Positions 54,091-63,750 are shown, counted from the first letter of the stretch. The stretch: 64,000 nucleotides of DNA from AAA164-E04 sp964342825 (GCA_964342825.1 CAYFHO010000003.1:89785-153784); one strand, 5' to 3'. Made by a program: numbers and translations. Notes: generated from the sequence alone by a model not told the origin.

Positions 54091-56043
54091 ATGTACCACC
54101 GACTAGAAAAACTGATCGATCCTCACTTTGTGGAAGGTTTATGGAAACGCAAGTGGATGTACATGGCACTTGTGGGTGCAAGTTTGATGATCATTGGCAG
54201 CTGGTATATGAGTCTTCCTGCTCCAATTCTGGATAAGACAGGAAAGAAACCTACCTTTGAGATGTTGTCCTCTCAAATCAATCGAGAAGATTCCATCTTT
54301 TCAAATTCATGGAGAAAACTTTGGCCACGCATCCCAAAAATGATCCAGAAAATCCTGGTCAAACTCACTCCATCACCGCCGGCAGCCCAAGTCCGAATAC
54401 ATGCCTGCAATGCCTTGGGGCATCATGGGGAAAGAGCATTACCTCTCATCATCCCAAAACTCAATGATCCAGATTCAGTCATGGTTGCAACAGCACTTGA
54501 CTCGCTTCATGACATCGGTGTTTCGAATGAGGAGACTTTTGAAGTCTTAACAAAAATGGTGAATCAGTCAGGATACTCCCTCGAAATCAGGAGACTGGCA
54601 TTGTTGTCTTTGATTGGCCTTCATGTAGAAGAGAAAAAGTTGCTTGAGTTTTTGAATGAAACAGCCATTGCAAACAGTGATCTGTACGATTCACTGAATC
54701 CTGAATCAGTGGATATTTTTCGATCGAGCTCATCTCCAATTTTGGCCGGAGGTTTAACGGCCCCCTCGCAAATATTTGGGAAAAAAGAAATGCATGCCGT
54801 GCTTCAACTCAGACAATCACTGTCTGAGGAGTTCATGCTCTCTTTGCTGACCAGTGATCTTCTGTCCGTAAAAAAATTAGGTTCTTACCTGTGCTATCGA
54901 AGTCATTGGCTTTTGAGGTCTGAAAAAATCACTTCAATCCTGATGGATCAAACATTCCATAAGGATGATTGGATTCGTCTGAGATCCTACTCGTTTTTAT
55001 CCGATTTCAGATTCCGCGAATTAAATAGGCTGAAGGAGAACCATACTCTTTTTTACCGTGCTTCTGAAGATCCATTACTGGAAATTCGCCGGCTGGCACC
55101 GGTGATGATAGCCATCAACCCGGGATCCGACCCTTTGACTATAGAGCGACTATTGAAGCTCGCAAATGAAGATGATTCAGAACTGGCTCAGAGAGCATTC
55201 AATATTCTGGCTAGAACTCATTACAAACCAGATGCTGGGCAGTTGGAAACATTGTGGAATGCCTCCAGGAAACATTCTGATCTGGCAAGCGCCATCTCCT
55301 TAGTTTCCATCATCGGCAAATGGTCACTGGGCCATCATCCTGAAGCACGAACGTTGTTGGATGATTTGAGTCAAATCAACCACCCTGTTCTTCAAATGGA
55401 AATTGCCGACCTTCAATCCTCCATCGAAATGAAACATTTGGATTCGCCCATAGAAATCCTGGCCCATATTCAGGAGATACATGCTTCCATTCAAAATCTC
55501 TCAACCAAATTTTCTGAATACAGGAATGCCGACCCGGATGACGCATTACCTGTCTCCTGGCTTTCAAAAATGGAACAACAGTGTCGTCAGCGAAATCAAC
55601 AGTGCAGTATGAATCTCGAGAATTTAAGAAATCACGAAGGTTTCAGAAAGTTGCTGAACGAATGTGCAGAGGAGACTTTTAATCCCTACATCTTTGAGGA
55701 TACGGTATTGCGATGGAAGGTTGACGGGAACCATGAAAAAATCCTTCCGTTGTTAAAGGAAAACATCCTTTCCCCAAAATATGGTCGCGAAGTTCTCCAA
55801 GTTATCAAAACAATAGGTCCCGAAGCTTTCGACATACTCCACGTGTTATTGGATCAGGAAGCTGAAAATTCAAGGGTTTGGGGTTTAAAATCCATCAGTG
55901 GCATATTGGATGATTTCGACCAGATGGCACCTTTTTTAGAAAGGGCCTCAAATGACTCCAGCAACGTGGTCAGGTATAACGCTAAAAAACTGCGAAGTCG
56001 TTATTTGAATCAAAAGAATTTCAAATCTGTTCCAAACAGGTAA
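54091..56043 (+). CDS. HEAT-repeat protein with N-terminal membrane anchor
   Basis: A 650-residue protein with a membrane helix at about residues 25-43 (MYMALVGASLMIIGSWYM) and then mostly alpha-helical HEAT-like repeats. Examples are IHACNALGHHGERALPLIIP, VATALDSLHDIGVSNEETFE, LALLSLIGLHVEEKKLLEFL and a C-terminal SRVWGLKSISGILDDFD followed by VVRYNAKKLRSRYL. No catalytic motif is seen. Such proteins act as scaffolds. It is followed after 123 bases by a GspE/PilB-type ATPase on the same strand, so a role with a secretion or pilus motor is possible but unproven. Confidence 0.65.
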   Translation: MYHRLEKLIDPHFVEGLWKRKWMYMALVGASLMIIGSWYMSLPAPILDKTGKKPTFEMLSSQINREDSIFSNSWRKLWPRIPKMIQKILVKLTPSPPAAQVRIHACNALGHHGERALPLIIPKLNDPDSVMVATALDSLHDIGVSNEETFEVLTKMVNQSGYSLEIRRLALLSLIGLHVEEKKLLEFLNETAIANSDLYDSLNPESVDIFRSSSSPILAGGLTAPSQIFGKKEMHAVLQLRQSLSEEFMLSLLTSDLLSVKKLGSYLCYRSHWLLRSEKITSILMDQTFHKDDWIRLRSYSFLSDFRFRELNRLKENHTLFYRASEDPLLEIRRLAPVMIAINPGSDPLTIERLLKLANEDDSELAQRAFNILARTHYKPDAGQLETLWNASRKHSDLASAISLVSIIGKWSLGHHPEARTLLDDLSQINHPVLQMEIADLQSSIEMKHLDSPIEILAHIQEIHASIQNLSTKFSEYRNADPDDALPVSWLSKMEQQCRQRNQQCSMNLENLRNHEGFRKLLNECAEETFNPYIFEDTVLRWKVDGNHEKILPLLKENILSPKYGREVLQVIKTIGPEAFDILHVLLDQEAENSRVWGLKSISGILDDFDQMAPFLERASNDSSNVVRYNAKKLRSRYLNQKNFKSVPNR

Positions 56044-56166
56044 GCCTTCTGCAAAGCTCTCTTCGTAATGTTTTGTACTTTCCCGTTTTCATGACGAAGA
56101 AGCAAAGCTCCAAGGTCAGACATTTTATGCTCGCATTTCCCTTCAAACAACGATTCAACACAAGGA

Positions 56167-57408
56167 ATGAATAAAGCATCGGAATATTTAAAAACGGCTG
56201 ATTCCATTGAGGCTTTGGAAATTGGGCGACTGGTGGACCTGGTCATCGGTGATGCCATCGAAGCTGGTTCCAGCGATATTCATATTGAGCCCTGGGATAC
56301 CAGCCTGGTTGTGCGAGTGAGATTGAATGGAGTTCTACAAGAGCTGCTTCATCTCCCCATCGACCTGATGGAAAAATTCAGTGGACGCTTGAAGGTCATG
56401 GCCAACCTGGTCAGTTATGAAATGGATCGCCCGCAAGAAGGACATGCCCAGACAGGTGCGGAAATGGGCGGCGTTGAGTTACGCATGTCCTTTTTCCCTG
56501 TGATACGGGGTAATCACGCCGGAGGTGTGCTTCGAGGGGAAAAGGTCGTGATTCGAATTTTTGATCCCAACAAGCGGAGTTTCAATCTGGATGAAATTGG
56601 ATTCGAGGACGAGACGCTCACATCACTCAAGAAACTCCTTGCCAAACCCAGTGGAATGATTCTCCTGACCGGACCAACAGGTTCAGGCAAAACGACAGCG
56701 ATTTATGCCGCCTTGACGCACTTGATAGAAACCCATGGTTCTGCAATCAGCCTCAGCACCGTCGAGGATCCGGTGGAATACAACCTGCCGATGATCAGTC
56801 AGGCACAGATCCATCACGCCAAGGGCTTCACCTACCCGGTGGCACTGCGTTCGTTGATGCGACAGGATCCCCAGGTCATCATGGTCGGTGAGATCCGTGA
56901 TGCTGAAACGGCCAACATCGCGGTGCAAGCAGGATTGACAGGGCATCTGGTCATCAGCACCACTCACAGTGGCAGCACAGCGGGTGTCTTTGCCCGCATG
57001 ATCAACATGAACATTGAACCATTCCTGCTTGCTTCGAGTGTGATCGGTGTTCTTGGCCTTCGTTTGATTCGTACCGTGTGCCCTTATTGTGCCCAGCCTT
57101 ACCAGCCGGAAGCCTCATTCATGAAATTGGTTCCGGAGGAAGTGCGTGAGGAAGCGAGTTTTCGACACGGCGGTGGATGCGACCACTGCGTAACGACAGG
57201 TTACAGTGGAAGAGTCCCCGTTACTGAATTACTGGAAGTCGATGAGGCGATTCGAGAAGCCATCATGGACAAGTTACCAACCCGAAAACTTCAAAACATC
57301 GCCATCGAACAAGGAATGAAAACACTTTGGAAGGCTGGAATGGAACGCGTGATCAAAGGAGAAACACCCTTGGAAGAAATCATTCGATCCATTCCCACGG
57401 ATCGTTGA
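56167..57408 (+). CDS. Orphan GspE/PilB-type secretion ATPase
   Basis: A 413-residue type II/IV secretion ATPase. It has no N1E domain: the protein opens with LVIGDAIEAGSSDIHIEPWD, the N2 domain. Walker A GPTGSGKTT starts at residue 169, the Asp box is TVEDPVEYNLPMIS, Walker B VIMVGEIRDAETAN and the His box TTHSGSTAGVFARM. The four-Cys zinc module is CPYCAQPYQP and GGCDHCVTTGYSGR, a GspE/PilB trait that PilT lacks. It shares motif blocks with the operon GspE at 38539 but is clearly diverged. No platform, pilin or secretin gene is adjacent, so its machine is elsewhere, or it is an alternative motor for the T2SS in this window. Confidence 0.88.
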   Translation: MNKASEYLKTADSIEALEIGRLVDLVIGDAIEAGSSDIHIEPWDTSLVVRVRLNGVLQELLHLPIDLMEKFSGRLKVMANLVSYEMDRPQEGHAQTGAEMGGVELRMSFFPVIRGNHAGGVLRGEKVVIRIFDPNKRSFNLDEIGFEDETLTSLKKLLAKPSGMILLTGPTGSGKTTAIYAALTHLIETHGSAISLSTVEDPVEYNLPMISQAQIHHAKGFTYPVALRSLMRQDPQVIMVGEIRDAETANIAVQAGLTGHLVISTTHSGSTAGVFARMINMNIEPFLLASSVIGVLGLRLIRTVCPYCAQPYQPEASFMKLVPEEVREEASFRHGGGCDHCVTTGYSGRVPVTELLEVDEAIREAIMDKLPTRKLQNIAIEQGMKTLWKAGMERVIKGETPLEEIIRSIPTDR

Positions 57409-57442
57409 ACGATAGTGTTAAAACCTTCCGGCGAACTTGATT

Positions 57443-59857
57443 TCAAGGATGCTGTTGGGCTGATGCCGTCTCCCTTTGCTCCTGTTGAAAGAATTCGTAA
57501 AATACACGACGCATCTGAGAACCAAGAAGTTCCCAATGGTTCGCGCTGGTATGGTCCTGCAATCCTTCAATCCAGTTGGCATTGAGTTCCTGGACAAAGG
57601 CAGTGATTCCAAATCGCTCCAACAAACCTTCACCAATGGTGCCGGGATTCCGAAAACTTCCCCCGGTGCTGCCTTCGGTGAACCAAGTGTGTCGGCGCAT
57701 CAATGTTTCGTACCTTTTCATCCGCTCGAGATAAGCTTCCAGATCAATATTCGGTCGGCTGATGTGGATCCTGCCACTCTGATCATTGTGTAAGTCCATG
57801 GCCAGATGAATGTTTTGGTTTTGGGTATTCATCTTTTGAAACCACTGTTCCAAATGATAATTCTCAGGAGCCAGACGAATGTCGGCGGGTTTGTCCCATT
57901 TTCGATTGAGATCCATTCCCATCATATTGAACCTCGTTTTTCCCGCAGCTACACCGTCCTTGTTTGCCATGGGCATGATATAAATGCTGTAGGTATCCAA
58001 AAAAGATTCATTATCCGAAGAAGGTTCCAACAAGGACTGGATCAACCCCTGAACCACCCAGTTCCCACCTGGCTCCCAGGGATGTGCACGCGCTCTAATA
58101 AATATCCGGTAAGGAGCTGATATTTTTCCCACACGAATGATCTCCAGTTCACGACCCTGAACTGTCTTTCCTATATTTTCAATATGGATCAAGGGATGAT
58201 CTGCAATTTGATCCTTCAATCGTTCCAGATCACTGATCCGATAAGGTTCCACATGAGCAATAAACAGTTCATGACTTTCGTCGGGCATCTCAATCTGAAT
58301 TTGTAACTGATCCCCATGAATGATCTCAGTGGGAATCGTACGCCACTGCTGTCCGTCGTGAGAAACCTTGCATATCGTGCGGGAGGAGACAGGTACTCCG
58401 GGTTTACCATTCCACACGTTGTTCAGATGGTTCAGCACCAAGGTATGTTGACTACCCGCAGCAGCCTGAACCTTGAAATGCCAATGCCCATTGGCACGAT
58501 TGGGACTCTCGCGTTCCTGATCGTAATTGAGATACACTTGAACTCTCCCCAGGTCATCCACCTCCCACCACAGGGGAGACGCATTTTCAAAGCTGGTGTC
58601 AATATAGAAAAAGTCAGATTTGGTTTGGGGCGGTTGAGGGCGAGTCCCCTTTTCGGTGATCAAAAGATTTTCGAGAAAATCCACGTGGTTCCTCCCTTGA
58701 TTTCCGTTGAAAGGATCAGCTCGCCACAATTTTCCCACCAAATCAATGTCGCCATCGCCATCCACATCACCAGCTTGAGTTTCGTGAGTTCCCAAATTGG
58801 CATCCAAGATAACATGCTGTTCGAAAGAAGAAGCGTCCCCCTTAACATTATCCCAGATATACCAACGGCGAGGAGCGTCACCCAAACCCTCCATCTCTCC
58901 CGCAAATACATCCAGATCTCCATCCAAATCGAAATCGCGGAGCTGAAGCGAATGAAAAGGTCCCCCCTCCTCCTCGCGATGACTCATGGGAAGATAATGG
59001 ATCTTCCAAGGTGTATTTCTGGGATCAAGGGGGGCTTCAAACCAGGCAATGCGACCTCCGGGGATCTCGTTTTCGGTGAGCAGAATATCCTTGCGACCAT
59101 CTCTGTTCAGATCTGCAATCCAGCTCTTGGAGGCTCGAAAGAAAAATGGTTTCTCTTTTCGATCTGCCCAGGGTACCCCACAAAAGGCATGAGTTTTCCA
59201 ATGGATCCCGTTTCCCAAATTTTCCAACCAGATTTGGCTCCGGACCAGATCGATGTCCCCATCTCGATCAAGGTCACCAGCTGAGATTCCTGAATGAACT
59301 GCTTCATGGATGTGGTGAGATGTCCAAGATCCAAAGGGATTGTTCTTTGGTATTTGGTAGGATCGAAGGTCGTTTTTGTCCGACATGGTAATCACTTCGC
59401 TCAAACCATCCCCATCCAGGTCGGCAGCAATGATGTCATGTACGGACCTCAGGTCTGGATCAAACAAATGCCTTTCCCAAGGCTGATCATTGAGGTTTTC
59501 AGGTTGGCGATACCAAGCTCCTCCAGCCACAAAATCAAGACGTCCATCACGATCCACATCCAAGATCACCCCTCCTACGTCGGAGGGAGAATTTTCACCT
59601 AATAAATGCCGCGTCCAGGATTTGTCATGTGACTCAAAGCCATACCAGAGCACATCCCCTCCCGACTTGCCGGTAACAAAATCCAGATCGCCATCACGGT
59701 CGATGTCCACCAAAGCCGTCTGCCCCCATCTGGATCCCGGAAGATTTTCATCCACAAAATGATGATAGAATTCAAATCCATATGAATCCAGTTGAATGAA
59801 GAGAAACAGAAAAATCCAACAGCGGAAATAGCGTTGGATTTTTTGCACTCCTTGCAT
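57443..59857 (-). CDS. Secreted FG-GAP beta-propeller fused to an M14 zinc carboxypeptidase
   Basis: An 804-residue exported protein from ATG 59857, whose signal segment is RYFRCWIFLFLFIQLDSYG; longer in-frame starts enter the upstream gene. Residues about 25-400 carry FG-GAP/VCBS repeats with calcium-type loops (DIDRDGDLDFVTG, DLDGDGLSEVIT, DLDRDGDIDLVRS, DVDGDGDIDLVG). A beta-sandwich like the N domain of cytosolic carboxypeptidases follows (HWHFKVQAAAGSQHTLVL). The M14 domain has HPWE as HxxE (about 590), MDLHNDQSG as the third zinc His (about 687), and VQELN (about 754) as a possible catalytic Glu. The AGBL/CCP-like M14 type fits better than digestive carboxypeptidases. The substrate is unknown. 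Confidence 0.82.
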   Translation of the reverse strand: MQGVQKIQRYFRCWIFLFLFIQLDSYGFEFYHHFVDENLPGSRWGQTALVDIDRDGDLDFVTGKSGGDVLWYGFESHDKSWTRHLLGENSPSDVGGVILDVDRDGRLDFVAGGAWYRQPENLNDQPWERHLFDPDLRSVHDIIAADLDGDGLSEVITMSDKNDLRSYQIPKNNPFGSWTSHHIHEAVHSGISAGDLDRDGDIDLVRSQIWLENLGNGIHWKTHAFCGVPWADRKEKPFFFRASKSWIADLNRDGRKDILLTENEIPGGRIAWFEAPLDPRNTPWKIHYLPMSHREEEGGPFHSLQLRDFDLDGDLDVFAGEMEGLGDAPRRWYIWDNVKGDASSFEQHVILDANLGTHETQAGDVDGDGDIDLVGKLWRADPFNGNQGRNHVDFLENLLITEKGTRPQPPQTKSDFFYIDTSFENASPLWWEVDDLGRVQVYLNYDQERESPNRANGHWHFKVQAAAGSQHTLVLNHLNNVWNGKPGVPVSSRTICKVSHDGQQWRTIPTEIIHGDQLQIQIEMPDESHELFIAHVEPYRISDLERLKDQIADHPLIHIENIGKTVQGRELEIIRVGKISAPYRIFIRARAHPWEPGGNWVVQGLIQSLLEPSSDNESFLDTYSIYIMPMANKDGVAAGKTRFNMMGMDLNRKWDKPADIRLAPENYHLEQWFQKMNTQNQNIHLAMDLHNDQSGRIHISRPNIDLEAYLERMKRYETLMRRHTWFTEGSTGGSFRNPGTIGEGLLERFGITAFVQELNANWIEGLQDHTSANHWELLGSQMRRVFYEFFQQEQRETASAQQHP

Positions 59858-59865
59858 AGGGATGG

Positions 59866-60354
59866 TCAAGATTTCGCGGCAATTCTTTGTGCGGTGAAAA
59901 GCACTCCAATAAAAAGCATGAAGGCTCCCACGGGAAGTAGGAAAATTCCTAAGCCTGGATCTCCTCCATAAATGAATGCTCCCCCCAAAAAGAATCCACC
60001 AGGCATCAGTAAACTGGCTCCGATCAAACAATTTGAAATTGTCCTGGCACTCTTAAGCGAATCAGGTTTCAGATGTGGAATTGAAACCGCAAATGCGATA
60101 TTCACCAAAGAAAGCATGGTGCCATGAGCATGAGCCAAGGTCCACATCATGCGTCGGGTTGCGTTTGAAACGTCCAGATAGGCTCCCACTTTGAAACCAT
60201 GCAAGGATTCAAGAACCAGCCCCATGGTCAAAAACACCAGCAAACTCCACCAGCCCCACTTGAGGTGTTTCAGGGTGATTCCATTCAATGGACTCACCGG
60301 CACGGTTTCAGATCTTCTGGGCTCAGCTTTATCGTGTTTGGTTTTCGATTTCAT
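59866..60354 (-). CDS. Four-helix membrane protein of unknown function
   Basis: A 162-residue integral membrane protein with four hydrophobic segments (about 35-52, 78-95, 108-127 and 132-152). A conserved-looking RMMWTLAHAHGTMLSLVNIA, whose HAHG histidines could bind a metal or heme, lies at the start of helix two. This pattern is reminiscent of small proteins near cytochrome oxidase genes, but no oxidase gene is near. The N terminus is charged (MKSKTKHDKAEPRRSE). It lies 8 bases before the FG-GAP/M14 gene, so they may be co-transcribed. Confidence 0.6.
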   Translation of the reverse strand: MKSKTKHDKAEPRRSETVPVSPLNGITLKHLKWGWWSLLVFLTMGLVLESLHGFKVGAYLDVSNATRRMMWTLAHAHGTMLSLVNIAFAVSIPHLKPDSLKSARTISNCLIGASLLMPGGFFLGGAFIYGGDPGLGIFLLPVGAFMLFIGVLFTAQRIAAKS

Positions 60355-60425
60355 AACTCATGATGGATACTCAAAAAACCAAACCTCCATGGGGTGCAAA
60401 ATTAACTTCGTCGATGGTTGGGCTA

Positions 60426-61295
60426 TTAGCGCCTGATGACAGTCGAACCATTGACCAATCGGGTCGTGCGGTCCTGAATCCAAACAATGTCCTGATTGTT
60501 GGGGGAAGGAACATTGAGGGGGATACTACCATTGCGCTCTAATGCAGGTACCGTTCTCGGGTCTACCCACTTTTTGATCTCGGCATGACCATCAGCAAAG
60601 GATATGCCTCCAGCTCCATTGTGGTAACTAGCTGGATAATCGGTAATCTTGGTGGTTGCTGCGTCAGGATAACCCGGCATTTGAGTCACCCAGAACCCGT
60701 CGTTGATACTGTCTTCGCGTTCATCAATAAATACCCAAGTGCTGCTGGGACCGGGATCGACGAAATCGCCCGTTTTGAGATACATCCGCCACTCCCTTCC
60801 GCCAAACCAGGTGTGTTTTCCATCGTGCCCTCCCGTCCAGGAATTCATCGACATACTGCGTACCCGTGGCATCACTCTGCCGTCTGACGTTCGTACCGAT
60901 GACTTATCAGCCGGGCATTTGAAAATTTCAGCCGATCCGCCAGTGTAGGCAAACAAGGGACTGTTTGCGATGACTACCGATGGATCCCAATTGGCAGGTT
61001 TCGAGGAATAATCAATCACCCCAAGACCACCGAACATCCAGCCGTAATCGTCACCGTAAGCGTGAGTGATAAAATCTTCGTTGTCGTCGGCGTAGAACAT
61101 CCAGGCGAGCAACAATTGCCGGTTGTTATTCATGCACTTGATGCCCTGAGCTTTCGCTTTGGCTTTACTGAGTGCTGGAAGCAGCATACCAGCCAAGATG
61201 GCAATAATGGCAATGACAACCAGAAGTTCGATCAGAGTGAAGCCCCTCGAACGACAAGGACGAGAGTGATGACTGAAGGGAAGAGATAATTTCAT
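60426..61295 (-). CDS. H-X9-DG type II pseudopilin-like protein
   Basis: A 289-residue protein with prepilin leader RGFTLIELLVVIAIIAILAG and the conserved body CMNNNRQLLLAWMFYADDNE. The C-terminal motif YHNGAGGISFADGHAEIKKW is a perfect H-X9-DG signature. The ATG at 61295 is preferred over a GTG at 61331. The leader before the processing site is unusually long and basic (about 18 residues). It is a paralogue of the protein at 21581 but keeps the His. It is divergent from galE across a palindromic repeat. Confidence 0.87.
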   Translation of the reverse strand: MKLSLPFSHHSRPCRSRGFTLIELLVVIAIIAILAGMLLPALSKAKAKAQGIKCMNNNRQLLLAWMFYADDNEDFITHAYGDDYGWMFGGLGVIDYSSKPANWDPSVVIANSPLFAYTGGSAEIFKCPADKSSVRTSDGRVMPRVRSMSMNSWTGGHDGKHTWFGGREWRMYLKTGDFVDPGPSSTWVFIDEREDSINDGFWVTQMPGYPDAATTKITDYPASYHNGAGGISFADGHAEIKKWVDPRTVPALERNGSIPLNVPSPNNQDIVWIQDRTTRLVNGSTVIRR

Positions 61296-61366
61296 GGCCT
61301 TTAATTTCGTCAACAAACTTAACGACACCACACCCTATGAGAAGCAATCATAATTTCAAGCCCAAG

Positions 61367-61425
61367 TTCGGGGTCAGTCCCAACTATTGATACTTTTTGT
61401 ATCAATAGTTGGGACTGACCCCGAA
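61367..61425. repeat. Perfect palindrome formed by two inverted copies of the dispersed repeat (copy 3)
   Basis: Arms 61367-61393 and 61399-61425 are exact reverse complements (27 bp) around a TTTTT loop. Each arm contains the unit found singly at 9582-9610 and 52361-52389. It sits in the gap between the divergent pseudopilin and galE genes, so it is not placed as a terminator for either. It has the look of a REP/BIME-like mobile unit of the kind moved by IS200-like (RAYT) transposases; the transposase is not in the window. Confidence 0.92.
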
Positions 61426-61478
61426 ATGATTTTCTAGAACCGCAAAGGTGTTGTATGGTCTGATTCTCTTCAGGAATT

Positions 61479-62480
61479 ATGAAAGTATTGGTCACAGGTG
61501 GGGCAGGTTATATTGGTTCGGTTTGTGTTGAAGAACTCGTCGGGGCAGGTCATGAGGTCGAAATCATCGATAATCTGTCGGAAGGCTTCCGCGAAGCGGT
61601 TGTGCCAGAAGCTAATTTGCATGTCGGATGCTTGAGCGACCGGGCCTGGGTATTTGATCGAATTCAAAGCATCCAACCTGAGGCGGTCATCCATTTTGCT
61701 GCTCTGGCCAAGGTGGGCGAATCCATGGCCCAACCTGAAAAGTATTTTGCCAACAACGTCAGTGCCGGGCTTCATCTGGTTGATGCGTGTGTTGCCTCAG
61801 GTGTGAAGAAAATTGTCTTTAGTTCCACATGCGCCACTTATGGTATTCCAAAAATTGTTCCGCTGAATGAGGAGCATCCTCAAAACCCCATCAATCCTTA
61901 TGGGGAATCCAAGTTGATGTTCGAGAAAATTTTGAAATGGTATCAGGAGCTCCATGGTTTGCAGTATGTTGCGTTTCGTTATTTCAACGCCGCAGGTGCG
62001 GGAGAAAACAGGGGGCAAAGCCATCGAGAAATGAGTCATCTCATCCCCAACGTGCTTCAGGTCGCACTTGGTCAGAAAGATCACTGCCAGATTTTAGGAA
62101 CCGATTACCCCACACCGGACGGCACCTGTATCCGTGATTATATTCATATCAAAGACCTGGCCACCGCTCATATTAAAGCAATCGAATCCGAGGCAACTGG
62201 TTGCTATAATTTGGGAACTGGTCAGGGATACTCGGTTCGTGAGGTCATACAAACTTGTGAGAAAATCGCAGGGAAATCCATCAAATGCATCGAAAAAGCC
62301 AGGCGCGCCGGCGATCCCCCCAAATTGGTAGCCGATCCAGTCAAGGCTCAAACCACTTTCAACTGGAAAGCGGAACAATCCGCATTGGAGAACATCATTG
62401 AAACCGCCTGGAAATGGCATAGCGAACACCCAAATGGTTACCCTTCAGCCTCCCAGGCGGCTCCAACCCTCAACACCTGA
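61479..62480 (+). CDS. galE: UDP-glucose 4-epimerase
   Basis: A 333-residue extended-SDR enzyme that interconverts UDP-glucose and UDP-galactose. The NAD motif is TGGAGYIG at residues 6-13, with SSTCATYG as the catalytic Ser region, YGESK as the YxxxK pair, and the GalE-specific RYFNAAGA. The binding site region RDYIHIKDLATAHIKAI is also present. Together with galU in this window it supplies UDP-galactose for surface polysaccharide. It is a single gene, with the palindromic repeat 54 bases upstream. Confidence 0.95.
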   Translation: MKVLVTGGAGYIGSVCVEELVGAGHEVEIIDNLSEGFREAVVPEANLHVGCLSDRAWVFDRIQSIQPEAVIHFAALAKVGESMAQPEKYFANNVSAGLHLVDACVASGVKKIVFSSTCATYGIPKIVPLNEEHPQNPINPYGESKLMFEKILKWYQELHGLQYVAFRYFNAAGAGENRGQSHREMSHLIPNVLQVALGQKDHCQILGTDYPTPDGTCIRDYIHIKDLATAHIKAIESEATGCYNLGTGQGYSVREVIQTCEKIAGKSIKCIEKARRAGDPPKLVADPVKAQTTFNWKAEQSALENIIETAWKWHSEHPNGYPSASQAAPTLNT

Positions 62481-62723
62481 TTCCTTGCCATGTTGGTTGA
62501 AAAACAGGAAGCGACTAAATAACCGCGTCAGACTTTCTTACCCGTACGAAACCACATACTGAAACAAAGGATCCTTTTCATCCCGCTTTAAAACGGGTTT
62601 ATCCCACTGAATCAGCCTTTGATACCATAATCATAGATCATTGAGCGAAACGTGAGATGTTGATTCCAACGAAAGGATGAAATCACTCCATCCTGAATAA
62701 GAATCAATCATAATAAAAAAACT

Positions 62724-63701
62724 ATGAAACAACACATCACAATTCATTTTTCACTGGCGTGCGCAGCAACCATCGCCTTGACATCCGCCTTGGCTCAACC
62801 GGGAAGACCGGGAGGTGGTCCACCCCCTGGAGTTGGACAGTCCTTCCTCGCGCAACGACAGGCAGGTGGACCTCCAGCATTCGCTCAAGCGCTTCCGGAA
62901 GTCTATGGGATACTTGAAGCCGCCGATGCTGACGGCAACAATTTGCTCGATGAAAAGGAGCAGGCCATCCTGGTAGAAGCCATGGAGGATAGGACGATAA
63001 CCAAACCCGAGTGGGTACCTGATGCCCCTGAAGGTGTCATTGCAACAAAGAGCGGCATTGCAAAAAAACTGGCTGGACTCTACGCAGGTCTCGCACCATT
63101 CGACAAGGATGACAACGGTGCACTGGAAGGTGAGGAACTGGGTTCCTTACGGGGTGCGTTCATGTCAGGAAAACTGCGAATCCCTTTCCGTGGAGCCTAT
63201 ATGGCTGGTCGAGGTCCTAGAAGAGGCAAGCCCATAAACCCTCCTGCTGGAATCGGTGCGATCAATGAGCGACCTGAGGGAGTCTCTGCTTTTCGGTCAG
63301 CTTTACCTGAAATATATGCCAACCTTTCCACAGTAGACGAAAACAACGATGGTCAATTAAATGCAGAAGAAAAGAACGTGTTAGCACAAGCCATCGAATC
63401 CGGAACCTTTACGAAACCTGAAGGCCTTCCTAAACCTCCTGAAGGAGTCGAGGTCTCTACTGAAGACATCGTCCATCGCCTGGCGAGTCTGTATGCACGA
63501 ATTTCAGAGTTGGACACCAACGAAAACGGGACTTTGGAAGAAGCAGAAATTCAATCGATGAGAAACGCCATCCGAAGGCCTGACGGATCAGAAAGACGAT
63601 TTGGCAGAGGCCGCCCTCAAGGAAGAGGAAGGCCAGACAATAGCACTCGGTCCAATCGATCCGGGAAACGTCCCTTTGAAGGCACACGTCCAACACGCTG
63701 A
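62724..63701 (+). CDS. Secreted EF-hand protein with internal duplication
   Basis: A 325-residue exported protein with a signal peptide ending near SALAQ. Two homologous halves (about 55-160 and 190-295) each begin with a LPE(V/I)Y segment and hold two EF-type loops: DADGNNLLDEKE and DKDDNGALEGEE, then DENNDGQLNAEE and DTNENGTLEEAE. The shared spacer TKPEWVPDAPEGV / TKPEGLPKPPEGV confirms duplication. Gly/Pro/Arg-rich tails flank it (GRGRPQGRGRPDNSTRSNRS). Calcium binding is likely and the role unknown. A good terminator follows. Confidence 0.85.
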   Translation: MKQHITIHFSLACAATIALTSALAQPGRPGGGPPPGVGQSFLAQRQAGGPPAFAQALPEVYGILEAADADGNNLLDEKEQAILVEAMEDRTITKPEWVPDAPEGVIATKSGIAKKLAGLYAGLAPFDKDDNGALEGEELGSLRGAFMSGKLRIPFRGAYMAGRGPRRGKPINPPAGIGAINERPEGVSAFRSALPEIYANLSTVDENNDGQLNAEEKNVLAQAIESGTFTKPEGLPKPPEGVEVSTEDIVHRLASLYARISELDTNENGTLEEAEIQSMRNAIRRPDGSERRFGRGRPQGRGRPDNSTRSNRSGKRPFEGTRPTR

Positions 63702-63750
63702 GTAATGATTACCACTTCATCACTTTAATCAGAATGAAGGAGTAAAATCA

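Noticed and set aside
58316..59284. 322-codon open frame on the plus strand
   Set aside because: It is antisense to the FG-GAP/M14 gene. The periodic sequence mirrors the DxDGDGDxD repeats on the real strand.
62566..62577. AAAGGATCCTTT 12-bp palindrome after galE
   Set aside because: It is too short and isolated to call an operator, and no T-run follows to make it a terminator.
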